From NCBI GenBank assembly GCA_022842245.1, contig JALHPZ010000002.1, positions 62,001 through 126,000 of the forward strand: 64,000 nucleotides of DNA, written 5' to 3'. This DNA comes from Gemmataceae bacterium (GTDB lineage: Bacteria > Planctomycetota > Planctomycetia > Gemmatales > Gemmataceae). This document shows positions 44,001 through 55,758 of this stretch, piece after piece (positions within the stretch are counted from its first letter, which is position 1; each line of letters starts with the position of its first letter). The notes under the pieces are model-generated. The model was not told the origin of the DNA. It made no database searches and saw nothing but the letters and a program-made list of their open reading frames with translations. The position numbers and the translations under genes were made by a program.

Positions 44001-44352
44001 CGTGGTGCCGGATACGAACAGCGTTCCGCCCCAAAGCCGGCTGATCCCGGCGATGGATGACAAACCGACCGCGCCCGTCGCCCCGGCGCCCGTGTCCGTG
44101 CCCGTCACGGCGAACTATCCCGGCACGGTGCCCGCCGGTTGGGCGCCGATCCTACCCGTGAACCATCAAGTGCCGATGGTGCAGCCGCGCAGCGTGAACA
44201 CCGCGGCCGTGTCGGCGATGTTCTCGTCACCTCAAGCGCCGGCGGCGCCCGCGAAGCCGTCGAACGCCACGACGCCGCCGAACCTGTTCCCGGAAACCAC
44301 CAAAAAGCAACCCACGGAAGGGGCGAAGCAATGGGACGTCTTCAAGCGTTGA
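38053..44352 (+). CDS. gspD: giant GspD-type secretin
   Basis: A 2099-residue protein, about three times the length of typical GspD. A signal peptide (LRRWLPAVFAAGVAVPAFAQA) and an N0-like domain (SMNFSATPWNQVLDWFAKES, about 70-125) are followed by about 12-13 modules of the N1/N3 ring type. Examples of their first strands and helices are FDVIRLKNASAEEAAKAI, IELKVVPLKNQDATSLVNLL, LKIFRLKYGFADEVSQIL and VKVFTLKKADATTTATLL. A glycine-rich block lies at about 877-960. The C-terminal secretin barrel (about 1625-1900) has VFVQVLIAEVQL, VDVLSYPQMSLTDNQTGFF, DGETIILGGLITRR and VPVLGDIPYLG-like IPVLGDIPYLGSAFRYRT. The start is ATG 38053, which fits the signal peptide. It forms the outer-membrane channel of the secretion system. 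Confidence 0.93.
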   Translation: MSQPIARSFGRVPMWKLRRWLPAVFAAGVAVPAFAQAPVPETKPAPAVPNKLADVPKAPEVKAELPEKTVSMNFSATPWNQVLDWFAKESGLVMIGTTLPTGSVTIKTDSNKKYTIPQVVDLLNRSLALQKFILLRIDSTTFTLCPADEKIPDQYIQRISKEDLAKKGFTELVQVAIQLKTLNAEEILDQVKQRKGIFGDVKAIGSNQLLFTDTAGNIRVIIEDLLKNDNAHGDSLTYTCKYIRASEAADNLTKLLSDASTNVQAVTPTPSFGQFGPGGFDPRSMPGGGFDPRSSGRDRNTISSRFRTVQITVQEKFNTIMITGPSDKLATAEKLLKELDVSRPGQKEYVPGEPSLKIYAVPAKSADALAKILNESYGSSKLVRIAAVPGKDEIMVLAPMSDHFDIALKIGGGNGGDVRTETKAEVIEITSGRDPKEIADGIKRLLPDTTGSGAIIDSRTDPTPALIVKGTAAQIQEVRTMKQAVDPSGGTTGIGGNVRVISVDGASAATVAELLADTLTKMGKPVELRGVEPKPAPMPAPAPAPRPGATPPPPERKSGLTLPPDGPRQVRAQIVDPATTPKSDQKPVTITVIGSKITITGEDPVAVETASQLARLVLSQGKVVDESRFDVIRLKNASAEEAAKAITEVFNGPQQPQQQGGGGGRGGGGGGFNPLQLLGQFAGLGATAPANPSANRIRVVAEKQSNSIIVVKASPLDLLTIKKLLERAIDSTPDIDSANAIKTWIIPLQHQNVESMAQTLQSVYANLTQAQRGGRSAQVQAFPFPFPGAGGAGANQQTPPALTIGTDSITNSIVLNCNEAIYRDVEKTIKDLDDAAKDSTDIVKVVSLDGVDPLIVQQAIDAMTGTTRPTTGQNRTGGGFGGFGGGSPFGGGGFGGGGSPFGGGGFGGGGFGGGGTRGFGGFGGGGTGGTRGFGGGNTGGGRGNTGGGTRGGGRGGRSQRSDDPSLDGGGGRDFFEDRDMDVPSARSTLYDPESDLTEREQHEARLRQEQATVAVPATQPQPGQVKPVTGQPGQGQPAQGQPNQPVPEIAAPSGTVQVQVIEGTNQMVIRARNQEDLNKILNLIEFIKKQIPGSEIELKVVPLKNQDATSLVNLLNTLFSRVNLGLNTTSLVTGQQRTGGFGGFGGFGGQQTQGAVSIGSVFMLPLPRQNSIIVATPKAQMEKILKEIERFDVPNTLAPKSFSLKRGSAQIVAQQIQNFFNQRYPGESLQQNQIRVSFDANTNTVFVQAGAADMKDIEDYIQQIETGTNGAINELKIFRLKYGFADEVSQILITALTGGVLNPAVSATSTGVPGGATGQSPFATGGGGGGLNQIGGGGGLQQGGLGQQGGLGQQGGLGANRAGQTGLTTKTTSLRFYSAVDGKITETGYREDVHITPSTSINGLVVSAPEKTMRLIEKLLEELDVPSAAKADVKVFTLKKADATTTATLLTNLFGSRTAGGGVGGGLNQLLGGQGGLGGLGGGNQTNRPILTLTGDVSEGATLLDLRLSVDTRTNSIIVAGGQSDLDTIRAIVTRLEDTEAQQLQTRVYKLRNAAAADVSTAVLTFLQQKIQLETNVQAAAAFQQLQRQVFMQPEPVSNTILIASNPIYFQEIANLIEKVDAPPLQVFVQVLIAEVQLRNNQEFGVEVGLQSPVLFARSQTTTGPGTPGFNFNTTAALPNATVADRGNVGFQGLGNLGVGRSGSTGVGGFVFSAASDTFSLLIRALKAQNRVDVLSYPQMSLTDNQTGFFQVGQNFPIPTGITQNATTTQQGVEYIPIGITLRVTPRINPDGKVLMRVEPQITNPSPTLINVGNGQTATAFDTQTVQTTVLASDGETIILGGLITRRDNRAENKIPVLGDIPYLGSAFRYRTQAQERRELIFIVTPHILRSEADRARIAAEEARKMHWCLPEVQGVHSYGADVLSGKNPYEAPSAPAFGLPTTTMVLPSQGNTSLPAGVAPDGIVISPPGVNPEPFPQSLPGGVVPDTNSVPPQSRLIPAMDDKPTAPVAPAPVSVPVTANYPGTVPAGWAPILPVNHQVPMVQPRSVNTAAVSAMFSSPQAPAAPAKPSNATTPPNLFPETTKKQPTEGAKQWDVFKR

Positions 44353-45182
44353 TGCTGGCTGCGGCTGTCCTCGCCCCGGCGATGGGATGCATGACGGCCA
44401 AGCCGATGCAGGTGGAGCGCCTGAACCAGACGCTCAAGGAAGTGATGCCAGCGTCGACCGTGACGCCGGCGGCCGCGCCCAAGACGCCGCCGGCGACGCA
44501 ATTCGCCGCCGCGTGGCAGACCAAGCTCGGCCAGTTGCCCGACCCGACGAAGAACGGCGTGATGAACTCCGGCATTGTCGGGCAGGTGTTCCTCTACACT
44601 GACAAGTTCGCCGCCGCCGACATCGTCGGCACGCTGACTGTCGTCGCGAACGACTCCACGGACCGGCCCAACGGCCAGCCGGCGAAGCAGCCGAACGTCT
44701 GGCACTTCGATGCCGCCACGCTCAAACGCATGGTGGTGAACGATGACCGGTTTGGTAAATCGGTTGCACTGTTCCTGCCATGGCCCGAGGAATGGACCGA
44801 CGTGAACCGGCTGTACGTGCAGGCGCGCTATGACCAGCCGAACAGCTACACGATCTACGCGCCGCCCGCCACCGTCACGCTCGACTTCTTCACGACGGCG
44901 CAACACCAGACGGCGCATTCGTCGGCGCGCCTGCCGGCCGGGCAGATGTCGGTGCCGGACCCGAAGCTGCTGATGCAGAACGCGACGGGCGCTGGCCCGG
45001 CACCGGCGATTCCCGTCGCCGCGACCACGCAGATCCAGCATGCGAACTACGCCGCGAGTTGGCCGACCAACCTCGGCGCACCGCCGCCGGCTTCGCCCCC
45101 GACGGCCCCGGCCAACGTTTCGGCCTCACCGCCGGCCGGGGAAGTCAAGGAGTTTCAACGCACGGTGATCCCGCGCCGCTGA
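44331..45182 (+). CDS. lipoprotein at the end of the type II secretion cluster
   Basis: A 283-residue lipoprotein: the leader [20 protein letters not shown] ends in a lipobox (PAMGC). The mature part has [20 protein letters not shown] and [15 protein letters not shown], then a proline/alanine-rich tail. No named domain was recognised. The ATG lies 22 bases inside the gspD end with GGAAGGGGCG upstream, so it is translated with gspD. A pilotin-like or accessory role for the secretin is a reasonable inference from position only. Confidence 0.82.
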   Translation: MGRLQALMLAAAVLAPAMGCMTAKPMQVERLNQTLKEVMPASTVTPAAAPKTPPATQFAAAWQTKLGQLPDPTKNGVMNSGIVGQVFLYTDKFAAADIVGTLTVVANDSTDRPNGQPAKQPNVWHFDAATLKRMVVNDDRFGKSVALFLPWPEEWTDVNRLYVQARYDQPNSYTIYAPPATVTLDFFTTAQHQTAHSSARLPAGQMSVPDPKLLMQNATGAGPAPAIPVAATTQIQHANYAASWPTNLGAPPPASPPTAPANVSASPPAGEVKEFQRTVIPRR

Positions 45183-45203
45183 CGACGGATCGACCGGGTC
45201 GGA

Positions 45204-46565
<1,362 letters not shown>

Positions 46566-46615
46566 GGAAGGCTCCCCCGGACATGGCGGCTTGATCTCCG
46601 CCGCGTGTCGACCGT

Positions 46616-47377
46616 TTATCCCACGGCGTTCGGCACATCCAACTTGAAGCGCTGTTCACCGATTTGAAATTTGCAACTGCCGCGGACTTCCCATTGGATC
46701 TGGCGAAGCCAGATGCCGTTGACGGTGTTCTGGTTCTCGAACCACCAGCGGGCGTCCTCGTCCCGGTAAAGCCGTGCGTGTTTCGGGTCGGTGAACGGGT
46801 CGTCCGGCCGGCCGATGGTGCAATCCGAATCGCTGCCGATCCAATACTCCGGATAAACCAGTTGCAGCTTCATCGCCGGCTGGCCGCCGACCAGTTCGAC
46901 GAGCGACGGGTAACGGATGCGGAACTCCTGGCCCTGGTAGCGGGTCTTGGCGACGCGCGGTTCGTCGGGCACGAAGTCGTCCGGCTCCGTCTCGTCCATC
47001 GGCATTTCGAAGCGATAGCGGCCGCCTCCGATCAGGAACTCCGAACCGTTATCCAGCGGACCGCGACGGATGCGGACGAACAGACCGTTGGTGCTTTCGA
47101 GGTCGGTGATGACCCAGCGGTATTCGCGGCCGAACGCCTGTCGCGTGATCTCGATGTGCTTGCCGGAAATAAGATCGTCGTTCGCAAGGACCAGATCACC
47201 CTCGGCGCGGCCGATCATGAACTTTTCTTCCCGCAGACGGAAGGTCTCGCCGGACTCCTTTCCATCGTCACACACCGTGAGGATGGCGACGGGGGGACGG
47301 TGCGTGGGTTGGAACGGTTTTACACCGGCGGTCTTGCCGGGTTGGTCCGCGTCGCGGTTGGTGTCGGCGGGGTTCAT
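46616..47377 (-). CDS. protein with two FHA domains
   Basis: A 253-residue cytoplasmic protein. The first FHA domain is about residues 30-125 ([30 protein letters not shown]), and the second about 155-250 ([38 protein letters not shown]). FHA domains bind phosphothreonine. The ATG at 47377 overlaps the stop of the upstream membrane protein kinase (ATGA), so the two are made together and the kinase may phosphorylate a ligand of this protein, or this protein itself. Confidence 0.9.
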   Translation of the reverse strand: MNPADTNRDADQPGKTAGVKPFQPTHRPPVAILTVCDDGKESGETFRLREEKFMIGRAEGDLVLANDDLISGKHIEITRQAFGREYRWVITDLESTNGLFVRIRRGPLDNGSEFLIGGGRYRFEMPMDETEPDDFVPDEPRVAKTRYQGQEFRIRYPSLVELVGGQPAMKLQLVYPEYWIGSDSDCTIGRPDDPFTDPKHARLYRDEDARWWFENQNTVNGIWLRQIQWEVRGSCKFQIGEQRFKLDVPNAVG

Positions 47378-49296
47378 GGGTTCGCTTCGGGTGGGGCCGG
47401 CGGTTCGTCGTCTTCGCCAGACTCGGCGGCGGCGGAACGGCTGAAAAAGACCGCGATCCCGGCACCGACGCCAAGGACGACAAGGAACGCCACGACCATC
47501 AGGATGCGGGTGTCCACGAAGAGCACGCTGGAGGACAGACCCAGCAACCACGATAGCAGGAACGAGGCAATCCACCAATTCCGGCGCGACCACCGCGTGG
47601 CCAGCGCTTTTGGCGGTGCCTCCGTCGGTGTCGGCGGAGTCGTTCGGGTCAGCCCGATGACGATGGCGAACAGCACGACGATCGCCGGCAGCTCCAGCAG
47701 GAAGAACGAGGGGTGGCTGGTCGACGATTTGCTCGAAACGTCGGTGCTCGACTTCGTCGAAGCGGTTTTCGTGGTCGAACTCTCCGAGCTGGATTTCGCG
47801 TCGCCGTGGAACTCGGCCGCGATACCGGCGACAAGGAGCAGAAACACCAATTGCGAATAGCCCCAGATCAGCCACCAGACGACCTTCGACAGATTCACCG
47901 GCTTGCGGGCCTGCGACTCGCGACGGCGACGGCGCACCGGACGGTCGTCGTCCCCGTCGTCCACTCGCGTGGTGCGGGCCCGCTGGTCGTCGGAGTTCGC
48001 CTTCGTGTCGGCACCGGGCGCGGCGGCCGGGGACGGTTCGCCCGGCGAGGACTTGTCGGTCGATCGGCTCTTGTCTGGTGCAACGGCCGGGATTGCCTCG
48101 GCCTTGCCGAAGTCCGGAAGGTCTTTCCGCTCGGCGGGCCGTGCCACCGGCACCGCGGTCTTCGACGGCGTCGCCGTCGTGGGTGCCGGGATCGCCTTCG
48201 CGACCTGCACGCCCAGCGGTCTCGTCGAAGCGGTCCCCGGCTTGATCTCGCCGGATCGTTCGTTGTCTTCTTCCAGCAGGATGATCGGTTGTGGACCGGT
48301 GCCGGCCGGGGCGGTGCCGCCCTTCAGGAACGGCGTGAGCGCCACCACCACTTCCGCCGGCGTCTGATAACGCTTTCCCGGCTCCTTCGCCATCATCTTG
48401 CCAACGATGTTGGCCAATTCCACCGGCACCTCGGGCCGCACCAGATTCAGCGGCTTCGCCGTCTTGAAGACATGCGCCTCTTGCAACTCGAACTCGCTAC
48501 GCCCCCGGAACGGCGGCTCGCCCGCGAGCAGGTAGTAGAGCGTGCAGCCGAGGCTGTAAAGGTCGGCGCGGATGTCGGCACTGGACGCATCGCGGATCTG
48601 CTCCGGGGCCACGTATTCCGGGGTCCCCAGCATCTTCCCCATGCCGGTGAGGCCGGTGTTGATCTCTTCGTCTTCGCTGCGGGCCTTGGCGAGGCCAAAA
48701 TCCAGAATCTTAACAGTGTGTTTCTTGCCGTTCTTATTCAGGATCAGATTCGAGGGCTTGATGTCGCGGTGGACGAGGCCGTTCTCGTGCGCGTGTTGGA
48801 GGCCGCGCGCAACCTGGTGGATGTAATACGCGGCATTTGTGACGGCGAGCTTGCCGCTGGTCTTCACGAGCTTGGAGAGGTCGTCGCCGGGGACATACTC
48901 CATGACGAACACCAGGAACTGGCCGATCTGGTGGCTGGTGTACGCGGTGACAACGTTGGTGTGATTCAAACGCGCGGCAGCTTGCATCTCGCGGGTGAAT
49001 CGTTCGATCGCGCTGGAGCGATGCAAGCGCTCGGTCTTGATGACCTTGATGACGACGTTGCGATTGAGCGGAATATCCTTCGCCAGGTAGACGAGACCCA
49101 TGCCGCCGGCACCGAGTTCCTTGAGGATCTCGTACTGCGTGAGCGTGAGCAGTTCGGGCGGCAAGGACAGCGACTTCGACGGCGAGGACGGGAAACTCGG
49201 CGGCGGAGGATCCTGAGACGGCAGGTACGTCTCGGTGAGGTTCGGCACGCCCTCGGCTTCCGACGGCTTCGACGGATCGTTCGGCGGCGGTGGCAT
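47374..49296 (-). CDS. transmembrane serine/threonine protein kinase
   Basis: A 640-residue PknB-type kinase. After a proline-rich N-terminus the kinase domain (about 53-320) has all key motifs: GAGGMGLVYLAKD, the Lys in VVIKVIK, HRDIKPSNLIL, DFGLAKA and GTPEYVAPEQI. A long linker (330-500, Pro/Ala/Lys/Asp-rich) leads to four hydrophobic segments near the C-terminus (about 505-525, 555-580, 595-615 and 620-635; for example WWLIWGYSQLVFLLLVAG). There is no PASTA domain, and the C-terminal four-helix membrane region is not a family I know. It is coupled by ATGA to the two-FHA gene. Confidence 0.92.
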   Translation of the reverse strand: MPPPPNDPSKPSEAEGVPNLTETYLPSQDPPPPSFPSSPSKSLSLPPELLTLTQYEILKELGAGGMGLVYLAKDIPLNRNVVIKVIKTERLHRSSAIERFTREMQAAARLNHTNVVTAYTSHQIGQFLVFVMEYVPGDDLSKLVKTSGKLAVTNAAYYIHQVARGLQHAHENGLVHRDIKPSNLILNKNGKKHTVKILDFGLAKARSEDEEINTGLTGMGKMLGTPEYVAPEQIRDASSADIRADLYSLGCTLYYLLAGEPPFRGRSEFELQEAHVFKTAKPLNLVRPEVPVELANIVGKMMAKEPGKRYQTPAEVVVALTPFLKGGTAPAGTGPQPIILLEEDNERSGEIKPGTASTRPLGVQVAKAIPAPTTATPSKTAVPVARPAERKDLPDFGKAEAIPAVAPDKSRSTDKSSPGEPSPAAAPGADTKANSDDQRARTTRVDDGDDDRPVRRRRRESQARKPVNLSKVVWWLIWGYSQLVFLLLVAGIAAEFHGDAKSSSESSTTKTASTKSSTDVSSKSSTSHPSFFLLELPAIVVLFAIVIGLTRTTPPTPTEAPPKALATRWSRRNWWIASFLLSWLLGLSSSVLFVDTRILMVVAFLVVLGVGAGIAVFFSRSAAAESGEDDEPPAPPEANP

Positions 49297-49367
49297 GGCA
49301 TCGGCCGGTAAGTGTGCGTGGTACCGTTATCTTCCGGGGCGGTCGGGTAAACGTCAACGCGCCGTCC

Positions 49368-51275
<1,908 letters not shown>

Positions 51276-51548
51276 GGTACGCGGCTGCGAATTGGATTGG
51301 GACTCGTTAAAGAGAACGTTACCGGAGCCGTGGCATTCGGACTAGGGACGATCGGTCGATCTGATCGGGAAGCCGCGAAAAAGAAACGGATCGCGAAAGG
51401 TGGTGCGGTCGGCGCGGTTGTTCCGGTTTGGTCGGATAGGCGGAGAAGATTAAATAATCAGGAATCTTTATTAATGGGCGGTTTCCATCGACCCTGTTCG
51501 GACTAAGCTGATTTCGACAATCCCATTCTTTCTCTTACGGATACCGCC

Positions 51549-54500
51549 ATGTTCGCGCGATGGCTCTCCCTCTCGCTCGTGCTGGTCACCGCCGCACTCG
51601 CCTCGGCGGCCCCGCCAAAGCTCGATATCTTGTTCCTCGGCGACAACGCGGGGCACCAACCGGCCGCCCGCTTCCGCCAACTCCAGCCCGTCATGGCCGA
51701 GCGGAACATCCTGCTTACCTACACGGACAAAGTTTCGGACTTAAACACCGAGACCTTGAACAAGTACGACGGCCTGATGATCTTCGCGAACCACACCGAG
51801 TGGCAGCCGGAGAACGAGAAGGCCCTGCTCGAGTACGTCGCGTCGGGCAAGGGGTTCATCCCGCTGCACTGCGCGAGTTACTGCTTCATCCGTTCGCAGC
51901 CTTACATCGATCTTGTCGGGGCGCAGTTCCGCACGCACCGCGACGGGGTCTTCCGCGTTAAGGCGACGGCTCCCGAACACCCGATCATGAAGGGGTTCCA
52001 GTCGTTCCAGTCATGGGACGAGACCTACACGCACACCAAGCACAACGAGAAGAACCGCACCGTGCTTGAAGTCCGCTCCGAGGGCGGCGTGGATGAGCCA
52101 TGGACCTGGGTCCGCACGCACGGGAAGGGCCGCGTCTTCTACACGGCCTGGGGACACGACCACCGCACCTGGAGCCATCCGGGCTTCCTCGCCCTCGTCG
52201 AGCGCGGCACTCGCTGGGCCTGCGACAAGGGGCTGGACGAAGCAACGGTTTATATCGACCGACCGAAGATGACGGAGTTCGCGAAGGACGCCAAGCCGTT
52301 CGAGTTCGTGGAAGCGACGCTGCCGTACTATCCGGCCGGCGAACGCTGGGGCGTGCAGCGCGAACCGATCAAGAAGATGCAGAAGCCTCTCTCGGCCGAA
52401 GAGAGTATCAAGCACTATTCCACGCCCGTCGATTTCGAGATGAAGCCGTTCGTGACGGAGGAGAAACTCGGCGGCGGCAAGCCGATCTGCATGACGTGGG
52501 ATGAACAGGGCCGGCTTTGGCTCGCCCTCAGCTACGACTACCCGAACGAATTGCAGAGGGACGGCGAAGGCCGCGACAAGATCGTCGTCTGCGAAGATAA
52601 GGACGGCGACGGCGTCTGCGATACCGTCACCACCTTCGCCGAGAAGCTCAGCATCCCGACGAGCATCCTGAACGTCCGCGGCGGCCTGCTCGTGCTCTCC
52701 GCCCCGCACACCATGTTTCTCAAGGACAGCGATGGCGACGGCAAGGCCGACATCCGACAAGTCCTCTTCACCGGCTGGGGCACGCGAGACACGCACGCCG
52801 GGCCGAGCAACCTCCGCTACGGCCCCGACAACTGGATCTACGGCATGTGCGGCTACAGCGGGTTCGTCGGCACCGTCGGCAACGAATCCGTTCGATTCGG
52901 CCAGGGGCTGTTCCGCTTCAATCTCAACGCCGATCTCAAAGTCACGAAACTCGAATTCCTCCGTTCCACCAACAACAACAGTTGGGGCGTCGCCTTCAAC
53001 GAGAACGGCGAACTCTTCGGCAGCACCGCCAACGGCTGCCCGCTCGTCCACCTCACGATCCCGAACCGCTATTTCGAGAAGGTCCGCGGCCTCACGCCGA
53101 GTGCTTTGCCGAACATCGTATACGACAACCACGTCGAGCCGGTGGTGAAGGAGTACCGCCAGGTGGACTGGCACGGCGGCTTCACCGCCGGGGCCGGCTG
53201 CGAGATCTACACGGCCCGCACCTATCCCGAAGAGTACTGGAACAAGGTCGCGTTCGTCAGTGAGCCGACGGCGCACCTGACGGCGGCGCTCGTGCTCCAG
53301 CCGAACGGCAGCACCTACACCGCGCGCTACGGCTGGAACCTCGTGGCGAGCCGCGACGACTGGGCGGCGCCGATCGATGCCCGCGTCGGCCCGGACGGCC
53401 ATATGTGGGTGATGGACTGGTACAACATCATCGTCCAGCACAACCCCACGCCTCAGGGCTACCGCACGGGCAAGGGGAACGCCTACGAGATCGAATACCG
53501 CGACAAGAAGTTCGGCCGCATTTATCGAATCGTTTACACGAAGGCCAAGAAGGAAGAACGGACCAATCTCAAAGACGCCGACGAGGCGAAGCTCCTCGAC
53601 ACGCTGAAGAATCACCACAACCTCGCCTGGCGGCTACACGCCCAACGGCTGCTCGTCGAAAAGGGTAAGGCCGTCGAGAACCTGAAAGTGATGGACGGCA
53701 AGGTCGCCATCGACGCGGAGAGGGTGAAGAGCAATTCCCTGCCCGAACGGCTCCAGGCTTTTCTCCGCATCGCGGACGAACCGTCGTCGGCCGAGTACGG
53801 CAAGATCCTTTCGACCTGCCTCGCGGACGCGACGACCTACGGCGACACGGCGCTGACGCAGGCGTTCACCATCGCGGCGGCCGTCCACGACGTCCACTTC
53901 CTCGCCGCCGTCACGGCCAAGCCGAAACTCGGCCGGCAGGATCTGCAAGTCGTCGAGTTCGTCGCGAAGCACTACGCCTCGACCTCGAAGGGGAAGGGGC
54001 TGAGCGAACTGCTCGTCGCGCTGGACGGGGCCGCATCGGGCGAAGTCTCCGGCGCCATCGTCGACGGGATTTCGAGCGGCTCGGGCGGCAAGTCCGATAC
54101 GCAACTCACACCGGAGGCGCAGAAGGCGTTCGGCAACCTGCTCGGCAAAGTGTCGGCCACGTCGCGCGGTCGCCTGCTGCGGATGTCCGCCGCCTGGGGC
54201 GTGAAGGGCCTCGAATCCCAACTCGCGGAACTGACGAAGGGCTTCTTCGCCACGCTCGTGGACGACACGTTCAGCGACAACCGCCGGCTCGAAGCAGTCC
54301 GGCAGATCGTGGAATTCCAACCCGACAGCGACGAGGCCGCCGCCAAGATTGTCGCGGCCGTGAATGCGAAGTCGAGCGCGACGTTCTCGGCCGGCGTCTT
54401 TGAGGCGCTCGCGAACAGCAAGTCGAAGGGGGTCGGCGCCGCCGTCGTCGCCAAGATCAAGGACCTGCCGCCGTCCGTGCGGCCGATCGCCTTGCGCGTC

Positions 54501-55697
54501 GTGCTTGCCCGGCCCGAATCGGCGAGGGCGTTACTCGATGCCGTCGAGAAGGGCGACCTCCGCTTCGACCTGCTTGAACTCGACCAGAAGACCGCCCTGG
54601 CGGCACACCCGAACAAGGAGATCGCCGCGCGGGCGACGAAACTCCTCGCCATGGGCGGCGGCCTGCCCGACGCCAACCGGCAGAAGGTGATCGAGGAACT
54701 CAAGCACGTCCTGACGAAGACCGGGAACGTCGGCAACGGCAAAAAGGCGTTCACTCAGCATTGCGCCAAGTGCCACAAGCACTCTGGCGAGGGGAACACC
54801 ATCGGCCCCGACCTCACCGGCTTCGCCGTGCACCCGAAGGAGGAGATCCTCATCCACGTCCTCGATCCGTCCCGTAGCGTGGAGGGAAACTACAAGGCCT
54901 ACACCGCGAACCTGCTCGATGGCCGCACGATCATCGGCCTGCTCGCCAGCGAGACGCGCACGAGCGTCGAACTGATCGACGCCGAGAACAAGCGGCATGC
55001 GATTCCGCGCGATGACATCGAAACGTTGAAGGAGTCTCCCAAGTCGCTCATGCCGGAGGGATTCGAGAAGTCAATGAAGGTGGAGGAGATCGTCGACCTG
55101 ATGGAATTCCTCACGCAGAAGGGGAAGTACGTTCCGATCCCGCTGGACAAGGTGGCTACGGTGGTCAGCACGAAAGGGATGTTCTTCAGCGAGGACGATC
55201 CGACAAGCCGGATGGTGTTCCGTGACTGGAAGCCGAAGGAGTTCAACAAGGTGCCGTTCTACCTCGTCGATCCGAACGGCGACAAGCAGAAGAACGCGAT
55301 CCTACTCTATAGCCCGAACGGCACGATTCCGCCGAAGATGCCGAAGTCGGTGACGCTGCCGTGCAACACGGCGGCGAAGGCGATCCACTTCCTCAGCGGC
55401 GTGGGCGGATGGGCGGCGCCGTACGACAATACGAAGAGTGTCAGCATGATCGTGCGGCTGCAGTACGCCGACGGGAAGAGCGAGGACCACGAGTGGAAGA
55501 ACGGCGTCCACTTCGCGGACTACATCCGACGGGTGGAAGTGCCGGAGAGCCAGTTCGCGTTCGCCCTGCGGGGCCAGCAGATTCGCTATCTGGCGGTGAC
55601 GCCCAAGCGGACGGAGGCGATCAAGAGCATCGAACTGGTGAAGGGGCCGGATGCCGTGGCGCCGATCGTGATGGCGGTCACGGTGGAGACACCGTGA
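51549..55697 (+). CDS. ThuA / PVC-type haem-binding fusion protein
   Basis: A 1382-residue exported protein (signal MFARWLSLSLVLVTAALASA). Domains in order: ThuA-like (about 25-235, LDILFLGDNAGHQPAARF, FIPLHCAS, GKGRVFYTAWGHDHRTW), a beta-propeller dehydrogenase-like domain (about 300-670, ICMTWDEQGRLWLALSYDYP, GPDNWIYGMCGY), HEAT-like helices (to about 1040), then a cytochrome c domain with haem site HCAKCHK (CxxCH about 1072-1076) and GPDLTGFA, and a C-terminal domain of about 230 residues. This is the planctomycete PVC-type haem-binding architecture, usually tied to sugar oxidation or degradation, but the substrate is unknown. The 273-bp upstream gap has no gene. Confidence 0.93.
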   Translation: MFARWLSLSLVLVTAALASAAPPKLDILFLGDNAGHQPAARFRQLQPVMAERNILLTYTDKVSDLNTETLNKYDGLMIFANHTEWQPENEKALLEYVASGKGFIPLHCASYCFIRSQPYIDLVGAQFRTHRDGVFRVKATAPEHPIMKGFQSFQSWDETYTHTKHNEKNRTVLEVRSEGGVDEPWTWVRTHGKGRVFYTAWGHDHRTWSHPGFLALVERGTRWACDKGLDEATVYIDRPKMTEFAKDAKPFEFVEATLPYYPAGERWGVQREPIKKMQKPLSAEESIKHYSTPVDFEMKPFVTEEKLGGGKPICMTWDEQGRLWLALSYDYPNELQRDGEGRDKIVVCEDKDGDGVCDTVTTFAEKLSIPTSILNVRGGLLVLSAPHTMFLKDSDGDGKADIRQVLFTGWGTRDTHAGPSNLRYGPDNWIYGMCGYSGFVGTVGNESVRFGQGLFRFNLNADLKVTKLEFLRSTNNNSWGVAFNENGELFGSTANGCPLVHLTIPNRYFEKVRGLTPSALPNIVYDNHVEPVVKEYRQVDWHGGFTAGAGCEIYTARTYPEEYWNKVAFVSEPTAHLTAALVLQPNGSTYTARYGWNLVASRDDWAAPIDARVGPDGHMWVMDWYNIIVQHNPTPQGYRTGKGNAYEIEYRDKKFGRIYRIVYTKAKKEERTNLKDADEAKLLDTLKNHHNLAWRLHAQRLLVEKGKAVENLKVMDGKVAIDAERVKSNSLPERLQAFLRIADEPSSAEYGKILSTCLADATTYGDTALTQAFTIAAAVHDVHFLAAVTAKPKLGRQDLQVVEFVAKHYASTSKGKGLSELLVALDGAASGEVSGAIVDGISSGSGGKSDTQLTPEAQKAFGNLLGKVSATSRGRLLRMSAAWGVKGLESQLAELTKGFFATLVDDTFSDNRRLEAVRQIVEFQPDSDEAAAKIVAAVNAKSSATFSAGVFEALANSKSKGVGAAVVAKIKDLPPSVRPIALRVVLARPESARALLDAVEKGDLRFDLLELDQKTALAAHPNKEIAARATKLLAMGGGLPDANRQKVIEELKHVLTKTGNVGNGKKAFTQHCAKCHKHSGEGNTIGPDLTGFAVHPKEEILIHVLDPSRSVEGNYKAYTANLLDGRTIIGLLASETRTSVELIDAENKRHAIPRDDIETLKESPKSLMPEGFEKSMKVEEIVDLMEFLTQKGKYVPIPLDKVATVVSTKGMFFSEDDPTSRMVFRDWKPKEFNKVPFYLVDPNGDKQKNAILLYSPNGTIPPKMPKSVTLPCNTAAKAIHFLSGVGGWAAPYDNTKSVSMIVRLQYADGKSEDHEWKNGVHFADYIRRVEVPESQFAFALRGQQIRYLAVTPKRTEAIKSIELVKGPDAVAPIVMAVTVETP

Positions 55698-55713
55698 ACG
55701 GATAAGCAAAAAA

Positions 55714-55740
55714 GCGCGGGGCGTCGCATGCGACGCCCGC
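55714..55740. terminator. strong bidirectional terminator hairpin
   Basis: GGGCGTCGCA and TGCGACGCCC (55719-55738) form a perfect 20-base palindrome, flanked by an A run on the left (AAAAAA, 55708-55713) and TTCATTT on the right. It lies between the convergent haem-protein gene and LolA-like gene and serves both. Confidence 0.7.
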
Positions 55741-55758
55741 TTCATTTGATGTTCCATT

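Noticed and set aside
40198..44034. A 1278-codon antisense frame opposite the secretin gene
   Set aside because: Its translation is Arg/His/Ala-rich low-complexity sequence without any motif; the secretin on the other strand is full length with clear motifs.
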